From positions 1 through 15,895 of the forward strand of contig CAMBXJ010000041.1 in NCBI GenBank assembly GCA_945871455.1: 15,895 nucleotides of DNA, in the 5' to 3' direction. The notes under the pieces are model-generated. The model was not told the DNA's origin. It did no database searches and was given only the letters and a program-made list of their open reading frames with translations. Shown one piece after another: positions 1 to 7,762 of this stretch; positions within the stretch are counted from its first letter, which is position 1, and every line of letters begins with the position of its first letter. The translations under genes and the position numbers were made by a program. The DNA comes from Asaia bogorensis (lineage in GTDB: Bacteria > Pseudomonadota > Alphaproteobacteria > Acetobacterales > Acetobacteraceae).

Positions 1-1
1 G

Positions 2-922
2 GACCGGATCGTCACCGTGCCATGGTCGCCCACGGTCGAGGAGACCCGGGCGCTGTCCGTGTCGCTGTGCCGGCATGACTGGATCCTGCTGCTGGACGAC
101 GACGAATGCCTGAATCCGGAGGCCGTCCGGTTCATCCAGCATGAACTCATGGCGCCCCGCGCGGAGTTGTATGCGTTTCCGTTGCGCCACTACATTCTCG
201 GTCGGCATGACGAACGGGCCTATTATTGGCCGGAGCATCATATCCGGCTGTTCCGCCGCGATGCCATGACGTTGGGGGGCAAGGTGCATGGCGGCATGAC
301 TCCGCGGTCGGACCGGATCATGCGGGTCGGCATCGATGAGGGGCCGTGCATCCACCACCTGTCGCACCCCGATGTCTCCGGCTGGATCGAACGGACCAAC
401 CGCTATACGTCCCGCCCGGATCGGGTGCGGGTAGATGATCTGGTCGGTGTCGAGGCCGGGAGTGGCTCGCCCGCGGAAGGGGATTCTGATGCGACTAACG
501 GCACCGGTAATGCCAACGGCAAGATGGCGTGTGAACGCTCTGTCGGTGCCACGGTCCTTGCCGCAGGCAGGCTGGATTTGGCTGGTTTCGCCCATGCCCG
601 GATCGATCATTGGCTGGCGCAAAGCCAAAATCCGGCCGCGGACGAATATCTCCAGGCGGTGGCATTGCTGCGCGCGGTCTACGATATCGTCGACCGGCTG
701 AAGACCTGGGAGGAAGCGCGGGGTCAGGACGGTGCCGCGCTGTTCGGTCAGGTTTGCATCGCGCTGGACGCGGCCCATTCGGCGGGTCCCACGGGCGCGG
801 GCCGGTCTCGGCATCCCGACAACGCCCCTTGGTCTTGGGTCCGACGGCTGCTGTCGTGGTGGCGGCCGGGTCCGCGACAGGATTTCGTGCTGATGCCAAC
901 GGCACTCAACACAGACCGATAG
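2..922 (+). CDS. Glycosyltransferase family 2 protein, LPS-core (WaaE/KdtX-like) type, 5' end cut by window
   Basis: The reading frame is open to the first base, so the gene begins outside the window; the GTG at 17 is internal. The visible part starts with VPWSPTVEETR and then WILLLDDDE (the DDDE lies near bases 95-106), which matches the metal and nucleotide-sugar binding acidic motif of GT-A fold family 2 enzymes. EHHIRLFRR, CIHHLSHPD and ERTNRYT follow in the order seen in WaaE/KdtX-like sugar transferases. These act on the cytoplasmic face of the inner membrane, usually in lipopolysaccharide or capsule assembly. The C-terminal part (AVYDIVDRLKTWEEARG) also fits. A stretch rich in Gly, Ser, Asp and Asn, about 142-178 residues after the GTG, looks like a low-complexity insertion. 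The family is fairly certain; the sugar and acceptor are unknown. The stop codon abuts a hairpin. Confidence 0.8.
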   Translation, partial: DRIVTVPWSPTVEETRALSVSLCRHDWILLLDDDECLNPEAVRFIQHELMAPRAELYAFPLRHYILGRHDERAYYWPEHHIRLFRRDAMTLGGKVHGGMTPRSDRIMRVGIDEGPCIHHLSHPDVSGWIERTNRYTSRPDRVRVDDLVGVEAGSGSPAEGDSDATNGTGNANGKMACERSVGATVLAAGRLDLAGFAHARIDHWLAQSQNPAADEYLQAVALLRAVYDIVDRLKTWEEARGQDGAALFGQVCIALDAAHSAGPTGAGRSRHPDNAPWSWVRRLLSWWRPGPRQDFVLMPTALNTDR

Positions 923-951
923 CGCGCGCCCTTATCGATAGCGGCGCGCGC
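922..951 (+). terminator. Hairpin directly after the glycosyltransferase stop codon
   Basis: Perfect 9-bp arms gcgcgcgcc (922-930) and ggcgcgcgc (943-951) enclose a 12-base loop. The hairpin starts on the last base of the stop codon. No T tract follows, so it is not a classical intrinsic terminator. It may act with Rho or protect the mRNA 3' end. Confidence 0.4.
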
Positions 952-957
952 CCCTCA

Positions 958-1037
958 CCGTCATTGGCAAGCTTGACCCGGCAACCCGCGCTTCGACGGC
1001 AGGGGGCGGGTTTCCGGATCGAGTCCGGTAATGACGA
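958..1037. repeat. Imperfect long inverted repeat, resembling alphaproteobacterial intergenic palindromes
   Basis: The left arm begins cgtcattggcaagcttgacc at 958. The right arm ends ggactcgat..gtaatgacg when read on the opposite strand, and about 22 of 31 positions pair. The central segment is G-rich (ggcagggggcg). The design of a cgtcatt end with ccggactcga/gcttgacccgg cores is that of short non-coding palindromes dispersed between genes in many alphaproteobacteria; membership of a named family is inference. The right arm runs straight into the 15-bp tandem repeats. Confidence 0.5.
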
Positions 1038-1050
1038 CGAGGCGACCCGG

Positions 1051-1215
1051 CAACGACGCGACGACGAACGAGGCACCGAGCGACGACGCAACGACGAACG
1101 ACGCAACGACGAACGACGCAACGACGAACGACGCACCGGGCGACGACGCAACGACGAACGACGCAGCGACGAACGACGCACCGGGCGACGACGCAAGGAA
1201 CAACCACGCAACGGG
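1051..1215. repeat. Tandem array of a 15-bp unit (about 11 copies)
   Basis: Eleven consecutive 15-base units in strict register, with consensus gaacgacgcaacgac. Units at 1096 and 1111 are identical. Units at 1126 and 1171 share the variant gaacgacgcaccggg, and 1081 and 1141 share cgacgacgcaacgac, which gives a higher-order pattern. The ends (1051, 1066, 1186, 1201) are degenerate. The unit length is a multiple of three, so several frames are open across it. They encode only low-complexity peptides such as TTNDA repeats or Arg/Ser-rich strings, with no ribosome binding site, so this is best read as a non-coding minisatellite. Confidence 0.85.
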
Positions 1216-1258
1216 CAACGAACGGGCCGGTTGAGCCAACGCGGCAGAAGGACGAGGC

Positions 1259-1286
1259 TATCGGCCGACGGGCGGGCCGGCCGATA
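1259..1286 (-). terminator. Hairpin directly downstream of the SDR operon
   Basis: Arms tatcggcc (1259-1266) and ggccgata (1279-1286) are perfect inverted repeats with a 12-base GC-rich loop, ending one base before the stop codon of the minus-strand dehydrogenase. No T tract follows in the direction of transcription. A 3'-end or Rho-assisted terminator role is inferred from position only. Confidence 0.35.
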
Positions 1287-2030
1287 TCACGCGATCGTTC
1301 TGCCTCCATCCACGGGAATGATCATGCCCGTGCTGGACGTCAGATGCGTCACCGCCGCCATGACCGCCTGCGCGACCTCGTCGGCCTGGACAATCCGCTT
1401 CAACGGCGTGCCTTCCGCCATCTTCGCCACCATCTCATGCGTGCGGCCACGCACGAACGCGGTCTCCACGGCGGCCGGCGCCACGACCATCACGCGAATG
1501 TCCGGCCCCAGCGCGCGCGCCAGTGCCACCGACATCGTGTTCAGCGCCGCTTTCGACGCGCCATAGGCGATGCTGCTGCCCGACCCCATCGTGGCCGCGA
1601 CCGAGGAGATGTTCACGATCACCGCATCGCCAGACCGTTTCATCAGCGGCACGAAGGCGCGGATGGTGGCAAACGGGCCGCGCACGTTCGACAGCAGCAC
1701 CGAGTCGATCAACTCATCGGTCAGTGCTTCAAGGTTGCCGTGCGGCACCGGCTCGGTGAACCCGGCGGAGTTCACCAGCACGTCGCACCGGCCATAATCA
1801 CGTTCCACCATCGCCGCGACGTCCCCGATGACCGGGGTTTCCAGCATCGGAATGCGGGCGACGCAATGGCCCGAACCGGCGAGCGATGCGACAACCGTCT
1901 GTGCCGCGTCCAGGTTGGTGTTGTAGCCAACGACCACTTTGGCGCCGGCCTGGGCCAGGCGGACCGCGGTGGCCGCGCCGATCCCGCCGCTGGCGCCGGT
2001 CACGACGGCGGCTTTTCCGTTCAGATCCAT
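1287..2030 (-). CDS. Short-chain dehydrogenase/reductase, classical SDR with full catalytic tetrad
   Basis: A 247-residue Rossmann-fold NAD(P)H oxidoreductase, the usual length for classical SDRs. It has the dinucleotide motif TGASGGIG (residues 11-18), VNSAG in place of NNAG (86-90), N115 in SNVRG, S142/S143 in NISS, and Y156-G-A-S-K160, so the N-S-Y-K tetrad is intact. The C-terminus has the familiar PVDGGRT ending. The start is supported by aaagg about 9 bases upstream. It is the second gene of a minus-strand pair, 13 bases after the stop of the other SDR, so the two are probably co-transcribed. FabG-like 3-oxoacyl reductases and sugar or alcohol dehydrogenases share this architecture, and the substrate cannot be assigned. 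Confidence 0.9.
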   Translation of the reverse strand: MDLNGKAAVVTGASGGIGAATAVRLAQAGAKVVVGYNTNLDAAQTVVASLAGSGHCVARIPMLETPVIGDVAAMVERDYGRCDVLVNSAGFTEPVPHGNLEALTDELIDSVLLSNVRGPFATIRAFVPLMKRSGDAVIVNISSVAATMGSGSSIAYGASKAALNTMSVALARALGPDIRVMVVAPAAVETAFVRGRTHEMVAKMAEGTPLKRIVQADEVAQAVMAAVTHLTSSTGMIIPVDGGRTIA

Positions 2031-2043
2031 GATAATATGCCTT

Positions 2044-2826
2044 TCAGAAAATCGGTCCGCGATTGGCCGCGCCGCCGTCGATGGTGATGATCGTGCCGGT
2101 GGTATAGGCGGATTTATCCGACGCCAAAAACGCCACCATCCACCCGATCTCCGCCGGATCCCCCGCTCGGCCCATCGGCAGCGGCTTCATCATCTCTTCC
2201 CATTTGTCCGCATCGCCGACCCGGTCCTTGGCCCAGGTCTTCATCATGGTGATCAGACGCTCCGTGGCGATGGCACCCGGGTTGATGCCGACAACCCGCA
2301 ATTTGTCGTCACCCGCCGACCCGCCCAGGGCCCGCGTGAACGCCATCAGCGCGGCATTGCCGGTGGAGCCGGCGATATAGGTCCGGTCCATCTTCTCCCC
2401 GGCCATGCCGAGGATGTTGATGATGACGCCGTGACCGCGGGTCTGCATTGCGGCGTAGAAACGGCGGCACATGTTGATGTAGCCGAAGACCTTCAGGTCC
2501 CAGGCCTGGCGCCAGCGCTCCTCGGTCACGTCCTGCAGGTTGCCGGCGGGAATGGCGCCGGCATTGTTGACCAGGATGTCGATGTCGGGATGTTCGGCCA
2601 CCAGCCGGTCCACGTTGGTGCTGTCGGACAGATCGTAGGCATGGACCTGGACGTTGACGTTCCAGCGAGCGGCGATTTTCTGGCGGGCGGCTTGCAGGTC
2701 GTCCAGGGTACGAGACACCAGGATGACGTTGACGCCTTCTTCCGCCAGGCATTCGGCACTGGCCATCCCGATCCCCTTCGAAGCGCCGGTGATCAAGGCG
2801 GTCCGGCCGCGCAGATTCAGGTCCAT
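2044..2826 (-). CDS. SDR-family protein with a non-canonical active site
   Basis: 260 residues from the ATG at 2826, chosen because ggggga lies about 9 bases upstream and because the product then starts MDLN like its neighbour. The open frame continues upstream for 109 codons with no SDR similarity. The Rossmann motif TGASKGIG (13-20) and NNAG (87-90) are intact, and the C-terminus has TIDGG. The catalytic positions are unusual. Aligned to the downstream SDR, the tetrad Asn is K112, the Ser is G140 (INILG instead of INISS), Y150 is kept, and the Lys four residues later is S154 (YIAGS). It is either an SDR subgroup with a different mechanism or a weakly catalytic partner. First gene of the two-SDR operon. 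Confidence 0.85.
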   Translation of the reverse strand: MDLNLRGRTALITGASKGIGMASAECLAEEGVNVILVSRTLDDLQAARQKIAARWNVNVQVHAYDLSDSTNVDRLVAEHPDIDILVNNAGAIPAGNLQDVTEERWRQAWDLKVFGYINMCRRFYAAMQTRGHGVIINILGMAGEKMDRTYIAGSTGNAALMAFTRALGGSAGDDKLRVVGINPGAIATERLITMMKTWAKDRVGDADKWEEMMKPLPMGRAGDPAEIGWMVAFLASDKSAYTTGTIITIDGGAANRGPIF

Positions 2827-3068
2827 TGTGATTCTCCCCCTTGGCAATTGAGGAAGTGATAGAGCGGTGGTGGAAGTTGGGCAAATCGGGTCAGTCGGGT
2901 TGCCCAACCGGTTGTCGCGACCGACACGCGGGGGGCCGCTGCCTCCGCCCGCCTGCGTGGCGGACAATCGTGGACGTGACCCACGGCACGTTGCCTGTCC
3001 ATAACGGACCGGAGAGTGGCGATCTGCGCGCGATGGTGGCCGCCAGATCGGTGGGTGACGACACGGAT

Positions 3069-3090
3069 CGCCCCAATCCGCATTGGGGCG
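3069..3090. other. Perfect 9-bp inverted repeat upstream of the SDR operon
   Basis: Arms cgccccaat and attggggcg with a four-base loop (ccgc), about 240 bases upstream of the first SDR gene. It could be a hairpin or a dyad operator; there is no T tract on either side. Confidence 0.4.
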
Positions 3091-3387
3091 CGTTCGGTGC
3101 CGCCGTCGGCTCGGTCGGATCGAATCGGCAGGGACGGTGCCCGATAGGCGCATTGGCTAAGAAACGCGCGGACTGGTGATTTTCAGGGCAAGGTCAAGCG
3201 AGTGGTTAACCGCGCCTGTCCGGAACGAAACCCCGCGTTATCCGCGCCTGAGCGGAACGGAAAACCCGGTTTTCGGCGCCGATCCGGAATGGATGCCCGA
3301 AAATCCATATCTGATCTATTTTCTCAAAACAATCGAATACAGGGCGCCGGATCAGTCGCCTACACGTCGTCCCTGACGTGAAAGCTG

Positions 3388-3418
3388 AGCCTGCCGCGAC
3401 TCCGACGCGGCAGTCGGC
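3388..3418. other. Hairpin-forming inverted repeat
   Basis: Core arms ctgccgcg (3391-3398) and cgcggcag (3406-3413) with a seven-base loop. The flanking agc and ggct extend the stem after a small bulge. It lies in a gene-free region and no role can be assigned. Confidence 0.35.
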
Positions 3419-3501
3419 TGGAGTGTATCAAAAAGGCGACGTGACCTGTTAACGCCTGCCCATGGATTAGACAAAGAACGTAAAATCAATGGATTGCAAT
3501 G

Positions 3502-3526
3502 TGGCTCCGATCCACGATCGGAGCCA
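3502..3526. other. Perfect 10-bp inverted repeat with 5-base loop
   Basis: Arms tggctccgat (3502-3511) and atcggagcca (3517-3526). This is the strongest hairpin in the gene-poor stretch. It has no T tract on either strand, so it is not an obvious intrinsic terminator. Confidence 0.45.
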
Positions 3527-3817
3527 TTCGCGCGATTTCCTTGCCATTCCAGGCATTTCAGCGTAGTGAACAAACAGTGAATACACGAGTCAGCGCGCCA
3601 AGAATGGCCAGATGATCGCATCGACGGCACCGCAACCCGCCGACCGTACCAGCCGTGGGCGCGCGCCGTCGCGACCCGTGCAACCGGTTCCCCGGGATCG
3701 ACGGAGCGGTTCCGAGGCAAAACGGGACCGGGCGGAAACGGTTCGACCGCACGCGCCCCGTACCGGAATGGGAAACGGGCTTGAGGCGTTTACTGGCCGG
3801 ACCGCGTTGGCTGCACG

Positions 3818-4056
3818 GCGGCGCTGGTGGAGGCTCTCGATCTTGTCATCACCGTCGACACCGCGGTTGCCCACCTTACCGGTGCGCTTGGCAAGCCCGT
3901 GTGGATCCTCAATCGGTATGATGCGTGCTGGCGATGGGTGGGGTGGACGGGTCGCCATGGTATCCGACCGCGCGTCTGTTCCGCCAGCCCGCGCCCGGGG
4001 ATTGGGGGAGCGTGATGGCGGACGTGGCCGCGGCGTTGCGGGTGTCGGCCAGGTGA
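3818..4056 (+). pseudogene. Frameshifted C-terminal remnant of a TPR/GT9-like glycosyltransferase
   Basis: One frame reads AALVEALDLVITVDTAVAHL and continues TGALGKPVWIL to about base 3935. This is the signature C-terminal Rossmann segment of tetratricopeptide-repeat proteins with a GT9/heptosyltransferase-like domain. The expected continuation is in a different frame, [20 protein letters not shown] then [11 protein letters not shown], ending at the TGA at 4054-4056. So a frameshift lies near 3935-3950 and the two halves cannot make one protein. Upstream of 3818 the expected domain is not recognisable in any frame, and the first frame has a stop at 3782, so the 5' part is lost or scrambled. 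A sequencing error could explain the internal shift but not the missing upstream region. Together with the glycosyltransferase at the window start, it hints at a former glycan-related neighbourhood. Confidence 0.75.
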
Positions 4057-4155
4057 CGCTGCCGCTGCCTGATTCTGTCGTCAGACGGAAGTCACCATCA
4101 ACGGTCGCGCGGAGCGTGCCGTGGACGATCGCACGTCATGTTGGCCCGCCGTCGT

Positions 4156-4183
4156 CCCCGTCCCGGGCAAGCCCGGGACGGGG
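4156..4183 (-). terminator. Perfect 13-bp hairpin downstream of the ThDP enzyme gene
   Basis: Arms ccccgtcccgggc (4156-4168) and gcccgggacgggg (4171-4183) around an aa loop, 14 bases beyond the stop of the minus-strand gene. Very stable, but with no following T tract. The sequence is also typical of repeated intergenic palindromes in high-GC alphaproteobacteria, so it may be a repeat element serving as a 3' end. Confidence 0.5.
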
Positions 4184-4197
4184 GTTGGGCTGAAAGA

Positions 4198-5856
4198 TCA
4201 GCTATGCCACTTGAACTCTTGCGGCTTGCGCTCCGATCCAAGGCTCAGCTTGACGTTGACAAGCGCCGGCCCGTCAACGCGCATCGCTTCGTCCAGCGCC
4301 GCGCGCAGATCCTTCGGATCCTCCACATAGGAACCGTGGCCGCCGAACGCCTTCATCATCAGGTCGTAGCGCGCGCCGTAGATCAGCGAGTTCGGCTTCA
4401 TGTTCAGCATCGGATCTTCCGGGATGTCGCCACCCCCCGGACCGATGCCGCCATTGTTGAACACCACGATCTTCGCCGGCATCCCATAGCGGCACAGCGT
4501 CTCCATTTCCATGCCGGAGAAGCCGATCGCCGAGTCACCCGATATGTGGACGATTGGCTTGTCGGGGTGCGCCACGCAGGCCGCGATCACGAAGCCGAGA
4601 CCGACGCCCATCGTGCCGTAGGTGCCGGCGTCCAGCCGGGAGCGCGGATTGTAGTTCGGCAACTGGGTGCGCCCGATATCCATCGTGCTGGCGCCCTCGG
4701 AACAGATGATCGCGTTCTTCGGGATCCAGGCGGCGACATCACGCAGCAGCCGATAGTAACCGCCGGGAGCGGAATCATCGGCGATCTGTGGGGCGATGAC
4801 CGCGGCGTTCTCGGCCGACTTCTTGGCGATCGCCGCGTGCCACGGAGTCTCCTTCGGGTAGAACCACTGCCGGCCTTCCAGGGCCTTGTTCAACTGCCCG
4901 ACAATGGCCTTGCCGTCGCCGACCATCGCGACCTCGGCCGGCTTGTTCTGGTGCATAGCTTCCGGCGAGATGTCGAGTTGGACGACCCGCACATCCTTGT
5001 TGTAGCGCGGCGGCAGGCCGAAATGCATGATCCAGTTGAAGCGCGCGCCCATCAGGAAGACCACGTCGGCCTGAGACAGCGCCAGGCTGCGGGCCGCGCC
5101 GACCGACAGCGGATGATCATCCGGCATCACGCCCTTGCCCATGGGAGAGGCGAGGAACGGCAGCTGTGTGCGTTCGATGAAGGCGCGCACCTCGTCCTCG
5201 GCGCGGGAATGCGCCATGCCCTTGCCGATGATGACCAGCGGGCGCTGGGCCGATTGCAGCACGTCCAGCGCCTGCTCGACATATTCCGGCATGGTCTGGA
5301 TGCGCGGCGGATCGGGGCAGCGCGCGGCCTCATGCACATCGGCCTCATCGCAGCCGCCAGTGATCAGGTCGTCGGCGATGTCGAGGTAGGTGGCGCCCGG
5401 TCGGCCATAGATCGACTGGCGGACCGCCATTTCGACATAGAACGGGATGCGGTTCACATGCTCGATGGCATGCGCCCATTTGCTGACCGGGGTCGCGATC
5501 AGGACCTGACGTTCTTCCTGGAAGGCGCCCATGCCGTTGCGATAGGTCTCGGACGCGCCGCCGATCAGCACCATCGGCCAGCAGTTGGACTGCGAGTTGG
5601 CCAGGCCGGCAAGCCCGTGGATGACGCCTGGGCCGGTGACCGTGATGCAGGATCCCGGACGCCCCGTCAGGTAGCCAATGGCGCCGGCGGCATAGGATGC
5701 CGTCTGCTCATTGCGCATGCCGATATAGGGAAGGCCGACTTTCTGCGCTGCCGCCGCGATCGGCCCGACCGGGAACCCGACCACGCCGAACATGAATTGC
5801 ACGCCTTGTTCCTTGAGGCTTCTCGCCAGCAGGTCGGCGCCTTTGATCTCAGCCAT
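4198..5856 (-). CDS. 2-hydroxyacyl-CoA lyase / oxalyl-CoA decarboxylase-type ThDP enzyme
   Basis: 552 residues from the ATG at 5856, chosen because aggagg sits at 5861-5866, four bases upstream; an upstream in-frame ATG at 5871 would place this site inside the gene. All three ThDP-enzyme domains are present. The N-terminal PYR domain has the cofactor-activating E50 in RNEQ. The middle domain contains PMGKGV and [16 protein letters not shown]. The PP domain has GDS (440-442) and NN (467-468), the Mg-ThDP site. These segments and the C-terminal [10 protein letters not shown] resemble eukaryotic HACL1 and bacterial oxalyl-CoA decarboxylase more than acetolactate synthase. The family cleaves 2-hydroxyacyl-CoA to formyl-CoA and an aldehyde, or decarboxylates oxalyl-CoA. 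The Tyr after NNGGI in those enzymes is Gly here (NNGGIG), so substrate range may differ. It stands alone, divergent from leuC. Confidence 0.85.
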   Translation of the reverse strand: MAEIKGADLLARSLKEQGVQFMFGVVGFPVGPIAAAAQKVGLPYIGMRNEQTASYAAGAIGYLTGRPGSCITVTGPGVIHGLAGLANSQSNCWPMVLIGGASETYRNGMGAFQEERQVLIATPVSKWAHAIEHVNRIPFYVEMAVRQSIYGRPGATYLDIADDLITGGCDEADVHEAARCPDPPRIQTMPEYVEQALDVLQSAQRPLVIIGKGMAHSRAEDEVRAFIERTQLPFLASPMGKGVMPDDHPLSVGAARSLALSQADVVFLMGARFNWIMHFGLPPRYNKDVRVVQLDISPEAMHQNKPAEVAMVGDGKAIVGQLNKALEGRQWFYPKETPWHAAIAKKSAENAAVIAPQIADDSAPGGYYRLLRDVAAWIPKNAIICSEGASTMDIGRTQLPNYNPRSRLDAGTYGTMGVGLGFVIAACVAHPDKPIVHISGDSAIGFSGMEMETLCRYGMPAKIVVFNNGGIGPGGGDIPEDPMLNMKPNSLIYGARYDLMMKAFGGHGSYVEDPKDLRAALDEAMRVDGPALVNVKLSLGSERKPQEFKWHS

Positions 5857-6329
5857 GTTTCCTCCTGTCATCGGGCTACTACGATTGGGCCCGTTTCCGA
5901 CAAAGTCCGAACAAGGGACACCTTACGCCGATCTCGCGGCATGGCAAATTCAAGTATTGGCGGGGGGCCGCGTCGTGCCGTAGGTGCGCCTCGTGGGTTA
6001 GCCGTAGGTGCGCCTCGTGGCTTGGCCGTTGGCCGAAGGCGCGCCGCGTGGCTCAGCGCCGGGGGCGTTCCGTCAGCCCGCGTGCGCCGTCACGCGCGGG
6101 CCGCCGTTTGCCCAGCCGCGACCGTACAAACCCGCCCGCTCGGCTTGGCCATCAGCCGGCTGACACATCCAGACGGTCACGCGGAATGCCACGGGTCAGC
6201 GGACCGGGTTGCACAACCAGTGCCGTTCGTCCAAATCATGCTCCGGGCTGGTCTTATCCGGTCCGGGACGGCCTTGCCCGCAAGCCCGCCTCCACCATCA
6301 ATGCCGCAGAACCGATACGGGGAGCCCAC
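5857..6329. other. Divergent intergenic region between the ThDP enzyme gene and leuC
   Basis: 473 bases that should carry promoters for both divergent units. Visible here are the strong Shine-Dalgarno aggagg of the minus gene (5861-5866), the tandem repeats at 5977-6055, an imperfect 10-bp GC-rich hairpin at 6077-6100, and ggggag at 6319-6324 before leuC. No leader peptide with a run of Leu codons and no attenuator with a T tract was found, so classical leucine attenuation is not supported. No clear -35/-10 pair was identified. Confidence 0.5.
5977..6055. repeat. 24-bp tandem repeat, two near-identical copies plus a degenerate third
   Basis: Units at 5977-6000 and 6001-6024 share their first 20 bases (gccgtaggtgcg then cctcgtgg) and differ only at the end. 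A third unit at 6025-6055 matches after allowing a seven-base insertion. It sits midway between the divergent genes. Confidence 0.7.
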
Positions 6330-7748
6330 ATGTCCGCCAGCAGGCCACGCACCCTTTTCGACAAGATATGGGACAGCCACGTTGTGGAGCGTCTGCCGGA
6401 CGGGACCTGTATCCTCTATATCGACCGCCATCTCGTCCACGAGGTCACCAGCCCGCAGGCGTTCGAGGGCCTGCGCATGGCCGGCCGCCCGGTCCGCCGG
6501 CCGGACTGCACACTGGCGGTGGCGGATCACAACATCCCGACCGTCGGGTCCCGCATTCCGTCCGACATCAAGGAAGAGGACAGCCGCATCCAGGTCGAAA
6601 CCCTGGAAAAGAACGTCAAGGAATTCGGGGTCCCCTACATCCCCATCCTGGATGTGCGCCAGGGCATCGTTCACATCATCGGGCCGGAACTGGGCGTTTC
6701 CCTGCCGGGCACGACCCTGGTGTGCGGCGACAGCCATACCTCCACCCATGGTGCCCTGGGCGCGCTGGCGTTCGGGATCGGCACGTCGGAGGTGGAACAC
6801 GTGCTCGCCACCCAGACCCTGTTGCAAAACCCGGCCAGGAACATGCGCATCGATGTCAGCGGCACCTTGGGATTCGGCTGTTCCGCCAAGGACATCGTGC
6901 TGGCGATCATCGGCAAGATCACCACGGCGGGTGGGACCGGACACGTCATCGAATACACCGGCGATGCGATCCGCGCGCTCGACATGGCCGGCCGCATGAC
7001 GATATCCAACATGTCGATCGAGGCAGGGGCCCGCGCCGGCCTGATCGCGCCCGACCAGACCACGTTCGATTACGTGAAGGGTCGCGAATTCGCGCCCAAG
7101 GGCGATGCCTTCGAACAGGCCGTGGCCTACTGGAAGACCTTGCCGACCGATCCGGGCGCGCATTTCGACACCACCGTGATGATCAGCACCGCCGATATCG
7201 CACCGATGATCACCTGGGGCACCACCCCGGGGGCGGTCATCCCGGTTACTGGTGTGGTGCCGAACCCCGACGACGAACCCGACGAAGGCAAGCGCGCCCA
7301 GTTGCGCCGAATGGTCGAATACATGGCGGTGACCCCCGGCCAGCGCATGACCGATCTGGCGGTGGATGTCGTCTTCATCGGTTCCTGCACCAACGGCCGG
7401 ATCGAGGATATCCGCGCCGCCGCCGCCGTGGCCAAGGGCCGCAAGGTGGCATCCGGCGTGCAGGCACTGGTGGTGCCGGGCTCCGGCCTGGTGAAGCGGC
7501 AGGCGGAAGAGGAAGGGCTGGATCGGATCCTGCTGGAAGCCGGGTTTGAATGGCGGGATCCCTGCTGCTCCATGTGCCTGGGGATGAACCCGGACAAGCT
7601 GACCCCCGGCCAGCGTTGCGCCAGCACGTCGAACCGCAATTTCGAGGGACGCCAGGGGCCGAACGGCCGCACGCACCTCGTTTCCCCGGCCATGGCCGCC
7701 GCCGCCGCGGTCATGGGGCGGTTCGCCGATGTGCGGCAGTTGGTCTGA
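6330..7748 (+). CDS. leuC: 3-isopropylmalate dehydratase large subunit
   Basis: 472 residues, the normal length for bacterial LeuC, from the ATG at 6330 with ggggag five bases upstream; the open frame extends further upstream but without similarity. An aconitase-superfamily protein, it forms with LeuD the cytoplasmic isomerase converting 2-isopropylmalate to 3-isopropylmalate in leucine biosynthesis. The [4Fe-4S] ligands are visible as C353 in IGSCTNGR and C413 and C416 in CCSMCLGMN. Other family motifs are [43 protein letters not shown] and the C-terminal NRNFEGRQG. First gene of leuCDB; leuD follows after 14 bases. leuA is not in the window. Confidence 0.98.
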   Translation: MSASRPRTLFDKIWDSHVVERLPDGTCILYIDRHLVHEVTSPQAFEGLRMAGRPVRRPDCTLAVADHNIPTVGSRIPSDIKEEDSRIQVETLEKNVKEFGVPYIPILDVRQGIVHIIGPELGVSLPGTTLVCGDSHTSTHGALGALAFGIGTSEVEHVLATQTLLQNPARNMRIDVSGTLGFGCSAKDIVLAIIGKITTAGGTGHVIEYTGDAIRALDMAGRMTISNMSIEAGARAGLIAPDQTTFDYVKGREFAPKGDAFEQAVAYWKTLPTDPGAHFDTTVMISTADIAPMITWGTTPGAVIPVTGVVPNPDDEPDEGKRAQLRRMVEYMAVTPGQRMTDLAVDVVFIGSCTNGRIEDIRAAAAVAKGRKVASGVQALVVPGSGLVKRQAEEEGLDRILLEAGFEWRDPCCSMCLGMNPDKLTPGQRCASTSNRNFEGRQGPNGRTHLVSPAMAAAAAVMGRFADVRQLV

Positions 7749-7762
7749 CAGGGGAGAGCAGC

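Larger units (their letters stand above)
2827..3817. other. Roughly 1 kb without a recognisable intact gene
   Basis: Open frames in this stretch (for example 2841-3179 plus and 3352-3720 minus) have atypical starts, no ribosome binding site and no recognisable motifs. Base composition drops around 3180-3600, with local A/T-rich patches unlike the neighbouring genes. Three hairpins are listed separately. The segment next to 2826 must contain the promoter of the SDR operon, but no convincing -35/-10 pair was found. The right part may be decayed sequence belonging to the glycosyltransferase remnant that follows. Confidence 0.5.

Noticed and set aside
1051..1215. CRISPR array
   Set aside because: Units are contiguous 15-mers with no unique spacers, and no cas genes are present.
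1031..1234. A 67-residue Thr/Asn/Asp/Ala-repeat protein encoded by the 15-bp array
   Set aside because: The unit length alone keeps frames open in several registers; there is no ribosome binding site and no non-repeat coding sequence around it.
2827..3153. Upstream extension of the non-canonical SDR to 369 codons
   Set aside because: The extra 109 residues have no family similarity, and a ribosome binding site stands before the ATG at 2826.
2841..3179. A 112-codon plus-strand open frame
   Set aside because: TTG start without a ribosome binding site, no recognisable similarity, and it overlaps the expected promoter region of the SDR operon.
6100..6329. Leucine attenuator leader upstream of leuC
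   Set aside because: No short frame with consecutive Leu codons and its own stop, and no terminator hairpin with a T tract.
4138..6999. A 953-codon open frame on the plus strand
   Set aside because: It is antisense to the whole 2-hydroxyacyl-CoA lyase-like gene and then out of frame over leuC. Its composition is His/Arg/Asp-rich and typical of a shadow frame in GC-rich DNA.
6177..7676. A 499-codon open frame antisense to leuC
   Set aside because: Shadow of leuC; no recognisable motifs and no ribosome binding site.
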